A stretch of 64,000 nucleotides of DNA, from NCBI GenBank assembly GCA_014529385.2, contig CM043956.1, positions 62,883,120 to 62,947,119 on the forward strand, written 5' to 3'. The position numbers and the translations under genes are program-made. This stretch comes from Adiantum capillus-veneris. Lineage: Eukaryota > Streptophyta > Polypodiopsida > Polypodiales > Pteridaceae. Of this stretch, positions 45,310-56,600 are shown piece by piece. The notes under the pieces were generated by a model. It saw only the letters and a list, made by a program, of their open reading frames with translations, ran no database searches and was not told the origin of the DNA. How positions within the stretch are numbered: the stretch's first letter is position 1; every line of letters begins with the position of its first letter.

Positions 45310-46484
45310 TGTAACATTTAATGCCTACTAACTTGTGTGTAGCGGTAGCATAAACATAGTGAAAATTTCATTAGAATAGATTCCTAATGAGCCTAGCGAG
45401 CAACAAAAATCATAACACCTAGTTAGATAGGCATGAACAATACTTCAAAAGAGAGAGAAATTAAGCTACTGACAATAGTTGAGGACCGGATTTACATGGA
45501 GTCCCCCCTCCAAAAGGCTTTGTATTATAGGTTTCCCCCATCAAAGGAGACATTTTATTACAATACAATACTTTGTGTTCCTTCAATAACTTGTTGGTGC
45601 AATGAAGATGGAAGCTTCAAGCACCATGCATACACTTATAAAACACAACATCAATTCCCTCACGATCTCAGACCCAAGACCTCACACACCTTCAAAGATG
45701 GTGAGAGCTAGCGGAGTATGAGAGTAGATTGAGAGGAAGGAGTATTCTTACGAGAAAGAAATATATCTCCTCACATAATCACTCATAATAGCTTAGCATA
45801 GCTTAGTAATTAGAATGGTAGAGGAGATGAGCATGCATTGGAGCTTGGCTCTTGGTTGGATTTGCATCACAAAGCCAAGAGTTGTTGGTGTAGGCCTCCC
45901 TTCTCACAAGCTTGGAGTAGATGATGAGCTTTCCATTAAAGCTTGAGAAGGAGAGAGAGTCTTCTTTGCTTCACACATGAGATTGTGTGAGTGTGTGTGT
46001 GATAATGCCTTGCCAAAATTAACCCCCCTCTCTCTCTCTTGGTCGACCCCTCTTGCATTTTACTCATGCTGGCACCCCATTGGACCCTGCAAAGCATAGC
46101 CAATGATAATTGAGAAGCATAAGTGATAGCCTTTTGACATGTGTCCCCCTTTTTTCTTTTGTGAGAGATTTAGGTATTTAATTAATGCAATTAAACTCTC
46201 ATTGGACCCCTTTGTCTTTTGGCCGATAGGAATCAAGCAAGCCATTGGGCTGCTGAATGCTCATTGGACCCCTTGGGAGACTGTCCAATAGTCTTCTAGA
46301 AAGCTTAATTCCTATTAGTTCTTTTATCAAGTGTTTTAAAATGAATTAAACTAAATTTACTCTAGCCTAATTCTCATTGGTCCACCTCTATGGCCATCCA
46401 ATAGGATTTGAATGCACCTTGGGGGCAATTGGGCTAGGGAGCTGACATGTGTCCCCTAATCCCTTTGTGTAAAGGGAGCCTGTG

Positions 46485-46567
<83 letters not shown>

Positions 46568-46938
46568 CTCTCTCATCTCCTAGTAAAAGGGCTCGCCCCC
46601 TTCCATCTAGGGATTTCAAAGACTTTTAGGTCTTCCAAAGGCATCCAATTTCCCTCAGGGTTGACCATTGGACTTTTTATTGGATTTTGGATCCTTAGAA
46701 TTTTGGAAGTCTTAATGGGCTGAACCTTAGGGTCTTTGAAGCCCATTGATACACATTGCTCTTTTGCAGATGGCCCCCCCTTTGGATCCCTATTTTCCCT
46801 CCTTTGGATCCCTACTGTGGTCAATCTATCATCTTAACCAATATTCTAGCTTTTTCTCCCCTGGTACTTCCCCATATTAAATGATCAGTTTAACATGAGA
46901 AAATCATTAAGGAGAATTAGATATTAGTTATTATGACA
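45310..46938 (-). repeat. 5' LTR of the chromovirus
   Basis: It is 1629 bp. On the minus strand it starts TGTCATAATAAC and ends AAATGTTACA. It is followed outside by ACAAG (46939-46943). It contains the long (GT)n tract at 46487-46565 and lacks the retroposon found in the 3' LTR. Confidence 0.93.
46487..46565. repeat. (GT)n microsatellite in the 5' LTR
   Basis: About 39 GT units, twice the length of the matching tract in the 3' LTR. Frames through it (Cys-Val or His-Thr runs) are not genes. Confidence 0.95.
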
Positions 46939-46943
46939 ACAAG

Positions 46944-48294
46944 TCTACTTTGAGATTCTTTTTTAGCTTAATATTGTAATTCCTTCATTTTATGTAAAAA
47001 TCCCATCATGCACGGGTCACCGCAAGAGTTAAAAGCTAGGTTAATTGCTCCAAAATGAAGGCATAGTTTAAAAATCCAGTTGGTATTTACCTAGCTACTA
47101 CTCATCCATTGATAGGCTTATGCGTTATTGATATTTCTTGATTTGGTGTGTCATGTCCATATAATTGGATGATTAGATGCTAATATGGTCATTCAGATTT
47201 GTGGGGGGTTGGGGGGGGCATAAATATGTTAATATAGCAAGTAATTTCAACATAAGAGATTTTAATTCCATAGATTTTACCCTTATCTTACATATACAAG
47301 GATAACAAACAAACAAGTTCACACAAATTGAATAGGAAAAGGATGTGTTCTATTCATGGAAAATTTCAACATAAGAGATTTTAATTCCATAGATTTTACC
47401 CTTATCTTACATATACAAGGATAACAAACAAACAAGTTCACACAAATTGAATAGGAAAAGGATGTGTTCTATTCATGGAAATTTTAAAGGTAGGGGTTTT
47501 TAAAATAGGCCTCAAATGCATGTGATACAAAGGGTGTACATATAGTGAAACACCCCCCCCCCCCCCCTTCCCTCCCTCTCTTTCCATCCCTCCCTCGAGT
47601 GTGGTCATACATGTGGAATGGAGAGTGTAAGAGTTTTATTCATAGAAATTCTATAGGTAAGGGGGGTTTAAAATATTCCTTGATAATGTTTGATACTAAG
47701 CAAATGCGCTGAATATTTGCTACCAATCACAATTAAAGCAGACAAACATGGATGCAAAAAAGATAGGGTGCAATGCTAATGGACAAGAAACACATGTTTG
47801 TGTTGATAATCACGTTTGATTTGAAGTGTGAACGAGAGAAAGATTCCATGAAGGTCCAAATCCTAACAATAGCAACACGTTCCTGTACACACTAGAAAAC
47901 ACAAGGAAAACACCTCTTGGAGGCACATCAGTGGGAAAAAAGAACTTTGCTCATCACTAAACTCTAAAACAGAAACACTCCTATCGTACTAATCCTTCCT
48001 ACCCTCCATCACTCGAGTGATGAGGATCAAAGGTGTTTGATGACATAGGTTCTATTTCAGTGTACCAGATGTGAATGTGTAGGTCTGGGTCAATGTTTTG
48101 ACTAGTATTATGCACACTCGTTTGCTAATTGCTCTTGCTCTTTACTATTTTTTTTGTTTGTTTGCTAGAACTAGTATAATGCTATGTATATGCAGTCCCT
48201 CAATTGCAGAGTTCAGATATCAAGGAAGAAAATTTAAGAGGATGGAGATCCAAAATATTGACGTGAGTGAGGACTCCCCCCTTCCTTGGGTAGG
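46944..48294. other. Unassigned sequence with local repeats
   Basis: It holds a perfect 119-bp duplication (listed separately), a C-run near 47552-47568 and a diverged echo of the duplicated unit near 47640-47675. No gene is supported. Confidence 0.5.
47243..47480. repeat. Perfect 119-bp tandem duplication
   Basis: 47243-47361 and 47362-47480 are identical by eye from AATTTCAACATAAGAGATTT to TATTCATGGAA. Identity implies either a recent event or an assembly duplication. Confidence 0.92.
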
Positions 48295-49253
48295 TCATAC
48301 TGTTTGAAATGTGCTCGTCACCCTTTGAAACCAATTGTTCATGTTGGTAATAAGTGAGGATTTTTGCCAATAGTTTTCTATTACTTTAGGTGCCTCGTCG
48401 AGTTGCAAGGGTGGTAAGGTACTCTCCCAGGATCGAGCTTGAAGTGGTTCATCAGGTGATTTTTGAACACTGGCAGGTGTGGATTCCTTTGTAGCTTTAT
48501 GGAGGTCCACTATTGTAGATGAAGGTTATGGAGAAGCTTTTACCTCTTTGGATGCATTACATGAGGAGCTAGAAGCTTCATGGGACTCCCCCATTCCTGA
48601 GCTAGGTGGAACAAATTGTTCTTTCTTCAGTACCTAAACTAGCTTTGGAGCGGGTGTGTAGCATTCTGTGATTTTTTTATTTCTGTGACCGTCAATTCGT
48701 TTTGGAGCTACAGGATTGGGCGCACATGGATCAGGTGACAGGTAAGAACACAATCTACGTTTTGGCACTCAGATTTGGTCATTTCCTTGATAGTAGCCTT
48801 GGGCTTCCAATGTCATTTAGGAATCCACCGCCTTGTTTCCTGACATTTTTTGGGGCGAGTGGGACGTTTCTTACAAGGCTTCTGTTTTTTAGCACTAGCT
48901 ATGGTCGCTGAAGAAGCTTTAGGGACCCACTTGTATGTTTTCTTCATTATGTTAGGATGAGTCTTGTCAGAAGCTATATGCATTGCTCATAGCATATTTA
49001 AGGGTACATGCATTTCATCCCCCTCAGATGTTACCCAGGTTGTCCCCCTGTTTCCCTACGGGTCTATGGTTACTGCTAGGTGGACCCAATCCACATTGTC
49101 CGACTCAGTCATCCCAGGTAGTACATCCATATAAGGAGAATCTTCCCTAGCATCAGTGTCCGCTTTACACGTGTAACAATATTGCAATTGGGCCGAGTGA
49201 ACTGTGGGGTCAGATCTATGATCAATTATAAGCCTATTTCCCAGAGGATTTGT
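48295..49253 (-). pseudogene. Gypsy B, region after the protease (decayed)
   Basis: It lies just downstream, on the minus strand, of the protease at 49254-49667. Frames such as 48295-48510 (LHKATKESTPASVQKSPDEP) are Pro/Ser/Lys-rich and lack catalytic motifs. By position this is the spacer before RT; RT itself is not found here. Confidence 0.45.
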
Positions 49254-49667
49254 TCAACCAGTTACAAGATCCACTTGAATGACAGAATCTTGGAACTGCA
49301 AGCAGACATGATTTTTAGACCAATCATGCACCATTTTTGCTTCCCTCATGAAAGGGCGTCCTAAGATCATCTTCGATGCCATAGTGTGCTTGGAGAAATT
49401 CATAACAATGAAGGTAATTCTTACTTTATGTCCAAAGACCTTGATCTTGAGATCTTCTAGCATCCCAATAGGTTTAACAATAGACCCATTGGCCATCTTC
49501 ACTACTATGGTTGTGGTCGCAAGGTGAGGTCTTCCCATAGTTTCCCAACAATTTTTAGTCACAATGCTAACCCCAGTGCCACCTTTAAGGATTCCGTTCA
49601 TAGTTAATCCCTTAGTAGTGATTGGTATGGTCGCATTGTATTCATCACCCTCAAAGTATTGTTCCAA
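49254..49667 (-). pseudogene. Gypsy B aspartic protease
   Basis: The frame reads YNATIPITTKGLTMNGILKG and GTGVSIVTKNCWETMGRP, then VRITFIVMNFSKHTMASKMI and LGRPFMREAKMVHDWSKNHV. The ILGRP motif and the spacing fit a retropepsin. The active-site Asp is missing: the text is GGTGVS where D-S/T-G is expected, so the enzyme would be dead. It continues the gag reading at 50132-52368. Confidence 0.75.
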
Positions 49668-50131
49668 CTTGTTAACAGGTATTTCTACAACAAGGTTCTC
49701 ATCTAGGTTGGGTTGTGGATCTAAGTGTTCCTCCTATATTGGCATCTCCCCGGCTCCATCCATCTGTGCAAATTGTGGTAGCCCAACCTTTAGTTCTCCA
49801 TTGAGGAAGGCTCGAAGAGCTCAGACTAGCTCAGGGTCTTTATATAGTTTGGACATGATGGTGGTTCTAAATTCTGAAGACATGAAATCCATCAATTTGG
49901 CAATGTTTAACGGCTCCTTTTGGTCCTCAATCCCTTGACGTGGGGAAGATGGGATCTCCATTTCTTTGATAGATCATGTAGTCCCTATGTAAACATTCTT
50001 TCCATCAAGAAGTGAGTACGCCCACTTTCCCATGACTTTAAGTCACTTTCTTCTTGGATGACACTAGGTATGGCTAAGGATCTATGGACTTGGTGAGGTT
50101 GTTGTTGCGTAGAGAACATGGTGTCTATAAT

Positions 50132-50842
50132 CTAGATCTGCCTGGGTGCTGGTTCTAGATCCCTTTGGGTATCTTCTATCAAACTCCTTAATTGCTTGAC
50201 TCGCTCAATATCCTCTGTAGGGTTTGGACAAGTTCCTAGCTTATTCTTGGATCCTGGCCATTGTGGCTCATGAAGATCTTCCTTGTTGGTTTCTATCTTA
50301 GTGGTCATTTTGGTCTCCATGGTTTCACCTAAATCAGAATCCTCTTCAACGTCGTTCATATATACGGGGTCGTCACTAGTCTCTATGTTGGTCTTTGAAC
50401 TGGGGTCTGACTTCACTGCTTTTTGCAATCTCTTCCCTCGTGTTTTCTTCTTTTTCTGAGATTGCGCAATTGATGCCATGTCTCTTTCCTCAAGAATATA
50501 ATTTTGTTTTTGGAGCATCAATCATGTGAGTACGTTTATTGGTACCACAGGTGTACTTTGTGATGGCTCCTTGGTAACCTCAATCAAGTTTAATGGCTTG
50601 ATCTTTGGTGTGTTTGAATTATTTGGACATTGGGCAATCAAATGATCTGTGCCAGATCGATTACACATGAGTATCGGCATTGTAGACGTGCTCGCTTGAT
50701 TGGTTTGCATTAGTGTGGCGTTCTTTTGTAGCCTAATAGGACACTCGGCCACATGATGTGGACCTCCACACTCATAGCATTGAAGAGGTGGTCTCTTAAC
50801 AGTGTAATTGATATTTTGGCCTCTTGTAGCAAGAGCAGCTAC
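50132..50842 (-). pseudogene. Gypsy B gag-protease spacer with extra knuckles
   Basis: Upstream text reads CYECGGPHHVAECPIRLQKN (near 50775), a third zinc knuckle, and CNRSGTDHLIAQCPNN (near 50650), a degenerate fourth with Ser for Cys. A long polar, acidic stretch follows (50132-50521, rich in Lys, Glu and Asp). A stop separates it from the double-knuckle segment upstream. Confidence 0.65.
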
Positions 50843-51331
50843 TTAATAGATAGGTTTGACTTGTCCCCAATAGTCCTCCATATAGTATTCTGGACTTTCT
50901 TCAAGCGCATCCATCCCATATGCAATATTAGGGTCTATATCTTCCTCACAGCCTTCCAAACAATCAATAGATGATTCACAACCCACTTGATTCACATAAG
51001 TGATTCTCGGATGTGGTGGTTGCAGTCCTAGCACTGGAGGTGGTAAGGGTGTTGTTTGAACAACATTTTGGGCCCTAGGGACCATGTGTTGTGACGTTTG
51101 TTCAAGAGGTGGGGCCGGCATCAATGCAGGCACTCGAGGTGTGTCTATCCATGCTAAGGTTGGTCTATTGGCCGTCCAGCGCTTAAATACTATGCAATCC
51201 TTAGCTTGATGACCATACCTTCCACAGGCATTGCAGTTCCCATTGGATTTTACTTTAAAAGTAGGGCATTCACTGGTACTATGTGGTCCATAGCATACTG
51301 AGCACCATTGTTGCTTCCTTCTTGGATACAT
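50843..51331 (-). pseudogene. Gypsy B nucleocapsid with two zinc knuckles
   Basis: It contains CSVCYGPHSTSEC (CX2CX3HX4C) and CNACGRYGHQAKDC (CX2CX4HX4C), followed by a Pro-rich segment and EDIDPNIAYGMDALEESPEY. The same order of motifs occurs at 60160-60720 on the other strand, which shows a second, diverged copy of the family. Confidence 0.8.
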
Positions 51332-51370
51332 ATGATTGTTTTGCAGAGCACGATTGTCTCTAAGACTCTC

Positions 51371-52368
51371 TTAAATGGCCTTGGTGAGATCTGCTAAAGT
51401 CATCTCAGATATCTTTGGCTCCTTAGCAATAGGCTTTAGGGTCATTGGTTGATGCCCCGATGCTTGCGAGCTAATAGATTTAGGCTCAACATATACACTT
51501 TCTCCTTGAATCATTAAATTATCCTCCACTTGGATAGCATTGGTGGTGACTACTTCCCAAGTGGTGATACCTCTAATGACTAGGCCATTGTAGATATCCT
51601 CATGTCGTAATCCCCTAATGAATCTATCAAGCAATTGATTATTATTGAAGCGCTCATTTGGATTACAACGAGAGTTCAAATGCTTCAAGTGACTAATAAA
51701 GTATCTCACCGACTCTCCTTCCTCTTGTTAGGCTTTTGGAGCTGAGAGGATACACCCCAAAGCACTCCCTTTTGTATGTATTTTTTTAAGAGAAGTCTCC
51801 TAAGAGTAGGGTAAATTGTTTTTTCTTCCACCCTTAGGGTACTATACCAATCCCCAACCTTCCCACTTAAGGTTAGGCTTAAAGCATTACTCTTATGCAG
51901 GTCATTGTGTTCTCCTAGAGAATCGCATATTTGTTCAAACACTTCGATATGCTTTCTCACATCCCCGTCTCCACTAAATTTTTGTGTGAGCTTGGCTATT
52001 TGTATTGCCTTACTTCTAGGTTCTCTATCAGGCATGTTACGCATATTCTCAGCAATAGATCGACCGATAGCTTGAGCAAATGTAGCCAAGTCATCTCAGT
52101 GAGCAGGCACCGTGGGTGAAGGCGCTCCAGAGACTACTTGTGGAGTAGGTATTGGCATTGGGCTTGGCGCGTAGGAACCCTTGGGTTCCATGTTTGGTAC
52201 TGTGTTGTGCCATGTGGCGGCCCAAAGTTCATATGTGTGGCCCTAGACATAGCAGACGTCGGATGTGACATGCTAATGCTAGCTGGTATGGTCCCATAGA
52301 AATAAGAGCTTGGGTGTTGTGGTTGTGGAGCATAGGTTGTTGAAATAATGGGAGGGGTAGGTACTACA
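51371..52368 (-). pseudogene. Gypsy B capsid part of gag (up to the Copia insertion)
   Basis: Readable parts are FSGDGDVRKHIEVFEQICDS and DLHKSNALSLTLSGKVGDWY (51706-52089), then RYFISHLKHLNSRCNPNERF and LLDRFIRGLRHEDIYNGLVI (51371-51709). These match the plant retrotransposon Gag core (retrotrans_gag type). A frame change lies near 51708. Upstream text is Pro/Ser-rich. At 52368 the Tork element interrupts it; the N-terminal half continues from 57930. Confidence 0.8.
52364..52368. repeat. Target-site duplication CTACA (partner at 57930-57934)
   Basis: CTACA precedes TGTTGGG of the 5' LTR and follows the terminal TTCA of the 3' LTR. Confidence 0.95.
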
Positions 52369-52590
52369 TGTTGGGATTAAAGCCCAAGTGGCCTCTTATG
52401 CGGATATGGCCGGCCGCCCGCCTAACTCACTTACCTCTAACTCTTTGTATATACTAACATATTCTTTGTGAATACTAAGGATTTTGGGAGATAACCCTTC
52501 TAACAGATCTCTGCGTACTGTGTACTGTGGAAGCTCACTGTGTGTGTGTGTGAGAGAGAGAGTCGACCCACGCTCCGCTCCGCGACTTCA
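52369..52590 (+). repeat. 5' LTR of the Tork-type element
   Basis: It runs TGTTGGGATTAAAG to GCGACTTCA. TATATA at 52448-52453 is a candidate TATA box for the genomic transcript. A (GT)n(GA)n tract lies near 52539-52562. Confidence 0.95.
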
Positions 52591-52591
52591 A

Positions 52592-52605
52592 TTGGTATCA
52601 GAGCC
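52592..52605 (+). other. Primer-binding site, initiator tRNA-Met type
   Basis: TTGGTATCAGAGCC follows the 5' LTR after one base. Confidence 0.92.
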
Positions 52606-53657
52606 TTGGTTCAGTGCGGATTTGCGCAATCGCGCGCGCGCGCACTTTTCCGGCAGATTCTGGATCCGGAGTTCGAAAATTCACACTCGGCGTTCCGGGA
52701 GCGTTTCCATCAGGTGACCTGGGGTTTTACCCCCCTTTCGAAGCCGTTTATGCCCTCAGAATTTCGTTCTGAGCACTACAGCAGAAGATAGATTTCAGCC
52801 GCAAAGAAATCCGTCTTGTGTAGATTGGCAAGCAGGAGGTGGTCGACATCAATATCGACATCGACATACATCACTTATTCGTCTTCAGAGCATCATCTAT
52901 AGACCAGGTACACATATATATCATCAGATATATATATTGCAGTCTGCATTGCTACTTCTTGTGCTTGCCAGGTTCCAGGGGAGGTGTGGCCATACGACGG
53001 CTTGACACCACTGGCATGTATTGCAGATTGATGTACTGTGATTGTGGGTCTGCTAGTTGTGAGTCACGCTAGCAGACAGACCGCCGCAGCGGTCATAGGA
53101 CAGTGATTGGTCTATTATAGGATGTATGCTAGTTCTGGGCAGTTTGCTGAGCCATCTGAGAGGGTCGTGTGTGAGGTTTTTTGAAGCCAAGCACTGGGGG
53201 CTGGGTTACCCAGTGTGAGGTGGATTAGGTTGCTGGAGTTCCCCTCTACACGCATCCTCTTCGGCGACTTTTATCCCTTAGGATGTATGACTTTGTGTAG
53301 ACACTGGATTGCATCTTATGCGTCAGGCCGTTGAGGCATTGTTCAGGGTTCAGTCTTGAGACAGATACAGGTTCTGTCATCGCCCAGAGAGGAGACAGTG
53401 TATGCTTACAGGACAGCATATTACAGGGATTTTTTAGATTTGTCATTGGTCAGCTATTTATGATTGTTTCTTGAGCTATCTTTTGGTTCCCAGAGCTCAG
53501 TTTACAGGGGAGACTCTGTCAAAAATTTTCAAAAATACTGACAGTTCCTGAGGAGAGGTGTTCAGCTTGTTGATTATAGCTTGTTTACTGTGTACAGAGG
53601 CCAGTTTACAGGGGAAACTCTGCCGGATTTTTCTCAGGAGTAAACAGTTTGGCAGAT
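52606..53657 (+). other. Leader of the Tork-type element
   Basis: This 1.05-kb untranslated region lies between the primer site and the ATG. Open frames of 60-90 codons in it lack motifs. Long leaders of this kind are common in plant Copia elements and may hold packaging signals. Confidence 0.7.
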
Positions 53658-56600
53658 ATGGCATCTTCTCACAGTGAGACTCTTTACAACATAAAGAAGC
53701 TGGATGGCACAAACTTTCCATTCTGGAAGAAGCAGATTTGGCAGGTTTTGGTGCAGAAAAAACAAGTGAAGCCACTGAAGCTCAAAGGGGAGAGACCAGA
53801 AGGTATGGCTCAAGATGAGTGGGAAGAGCTTGACGAGTTAGCTTGTTCCACAATCATGCTGACACTGGCAGAAAATGTTTACTTCAACGTAGCAGAAGAG
53901 ACTACAGCGTATGGCGTATGGCAAAAGCTATGTGATATGTACGAGAAACAAAGTGCTGCTTCTCAGATTTACTGGCTCAAGAAATTGGTGGATTTGAAGA
54001 TGAAGGAAGGGACAGCCATGTCAAATCATCTGAATGAATTTCACTCAATTTTCAGCCAGTTAACAGCACAAGAGATAGTCTTTCCAGATTCAGTGAAGGC
54101 TATGTTTCTCTTAATCACTTTGCCAGACAGTTGGGATACTTTTCGTACAGCGTTAAGTAATTCTGTCGCGCCAGAAGGTCTTACAAGTGCCAATGTAGAA
54201 GGCAGCTTGCTCACAGAGGAAGTGAACAGGAAGAACATTGACAAAGGCAAAGGCAATAGCGCTTTGGTCGTTCGAGGGAGACAACAGTTTAAAGAGAAGA
54301 AGGGTAAGAAGGCACAAAACCGAAGTAAGTCTCGTGATTCGAAGTCAAAGGATGACATAGAATGCTACCATTGTGGCAAGAAGGGTCACATAAAGCGAGA
54401 CTGTACGAAGTGGAAACAAGAAAAAGGCAAAACAAAGAGTTCTGAGCAAGATGAAAAGAAGAGTTCAGTGAAGATTGAAGAGGTGAATGTCACAGGATCT
54501 GGTTCAGACAGTGATTCTGGTATAGCAGCTGGTGACATCTTCCTTACAAGCAATCTTGATTCTGTTTTCTTGACTGCAGAGGATGGACATGCTATGAGTG
54601 ATTGGATTATCGACTCAGGGGCATCTTTACATGTTTCTCCGCACAAAGAGTGGTTTACATCATATGTGGCTACTAAAGATTATGTCAGACTTGGCAATGA
54701 GCAGGTTTGTGACATACTTGGAGTGGGAGATGTGCAGTTGAAGTTTCAGAATGGCTCTTCTTTATGGCTCAAGAATGTCAGACATGTTCCAGCAATCCGA
54801 AAGAGCTTGATTAGTACAGGGAAGTTGGATGATGCGGGTTATGTGACAGTTTTTGGGAACAGCGCTTGGAAGATCTCCAAAGGTTCGATGACTGTAACAC
54901 ATGGCAGCAAGTCAGGAACTCTGTACACTTTACATGTTTCAGAGGTTAAAAACCATGTAATTAATGTGATTGAGCAGCCAAGTGTGTCACTGTGGCATCG
55001 TAGGTTGGGACATATGTCAAAAAGAGGAATGGAAATACTTTCTCATTATGGTTATTTGCCTGGCTTTTCATTTCAAGATTTCGAGTTTTGTGAGCATTGT
55101 GTTTATGGTAAGCAAACACAGGAACCGCACAGATCAAAGAGGAATCGTAGGGACGAACGGTTAGCTCTTGTACACAGTGACCTATGCGGACCAATGCCTA
55201 GTTTGTCACTAGGGGGGGCATCGTACTTTTGTACATTCATAGATGACTATTCTCGCAAAGTATGGGTTTACTTCTTGAAGCACAAGGATGAGGTGCTCAA
55301 GGTCTTTAAGACATTCTTGCAGCTGGTGGAGACTCAGAGTGGTCAGAAGCTGAAGTGCTTGAGAACTGACAATGGTGGAGAGTACGTTTCCAAAGCTTTT
55401 CAAGACTTTTGTGAAGCAAAAGGGATTAAGCGGGAGCTTACTGCACCATATAATCCTCCACAGAATGGGGTTGCAGAACGTATGAATAGGACCATACAAG
55501 AGAAGGTCAGAAGCATGTTGTCAAATGCTGAGTTGCCTAATGGATTTTGGGCGGAAGCAGTGGCTACAGCAGTCCATTTGATCAACAGGTCTCCTAGTAG
55601 GGTTCTGGATAAGAGTGCAGTGGCCGAGATGCTATGGACAGGCAAGGCACCTTCGTATAAGCATCTCAGAGTCTTTGGTTGTGAAGCTTATAGCCATATT
55701 CCTAAGGAGTTCAGAAATAAGTTAGAACCAAAGAGCAAGAAGTGTATATTTCTTGGCTACGGAGAATCGGGCGAGATGGGTTACCGGCTTTGGGATCCTG
55801 AGTCCAGAAAGCTTATTCGTAGCAATGATGTGCATTTCAATGAAGCCAAGTTTCACGCTAAGCCAGAGAAGACAGAGGAGATCAGAAGAGTTGTCTTCAG
55901 GGAAGATGGACCTAGTGCTAGCACATCAAGACAGCATGGTCAGGCTCAGGAACAGCCTATAGTGGCTAGAGAGGCAGAATCAGTTGTGGTGAGACGTTCT
56001 GAGCGTGTCTCCAAACCACCTGATCGTTATGTGCCATCTCTAAATTATGTCATGCTCACAGATTGCGGAGAACCATCTTGTTACAAGGAAGCATTACAAG
56101 TGGTTGACTTGAAAAAATGGCAGTTGGCCATGCAGTCAGAGATGACAGCTCTGCATAAAAACCAGACATGGAAGTTGGTTAAATTACCACAGGGCAAAAA
56201 GGCTCTACCTTGTAAATGGGTTTACAGGTATAAGATCACCGCTCATGATAGTCAGCCAAAGTACAAAGCAAGGCTTGTTGCCAAGGGCTTTAAGCAAGAA
56301 CAAGGCATTGATTTTGATGAAGTCTTCTCTCCAGTGGTCAAGATGATTACATTGAGATGCTTTCTTGCATTGGTTGCTATATTGGATTTGGTGTTGCACC
56401 AAATGGATGTCAAGACAGCGTTCTTGCATGGTGATTTAGATGTGGAAATTTACATGCAGCAGCCAGAAGGGTTTGTTGAGAAAGGCATGGAACATTTGGT
56501 ATGCCAGTTGTTAAAGAGTCTTTATGGCTTAAAACAATCACCGAGGGCATGGTACCATAAGTTCCACCAGTTTATGCTTTCTCAAGGCTACAAACGTAGT

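Larger units (their letters stand above)
36938..46938 (-). mobile_element. Ty3/Gypsy chromovirus, full length, disabled
   Basis: A 10.0-kb element on the minus strand: 5' LTR 45310-46938, primer site 45297-45309, gag and protease 43214-44895, RT-RNase H-integrase 40655-42619, chromodomain near 40095-40205, purine tract 39678-39690, 3' LTR 36938-39677. The target duplication ACAAG is at 36933-36937 and 46939-46943. LTRs start TGTCATAATAAC and end AAATGTTACA on the minus strand. Several stops and frameshifts break gag and pol. The 3' LTR is about 1.1 kb longer because of a retroposon insertion. Confidence 0.93.

Noticed and set aside
46388-46723. ORFs with His-Thr or Cys-Val runs
   Set aside because: Products of the (GT)n microsatellite inside the chromovirus LTR.
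53649-53657. Start of the Tork polyprotein three codons upstream
   Set aside because: That position is TTG, not ATG; the first ATG in frame is 53658.
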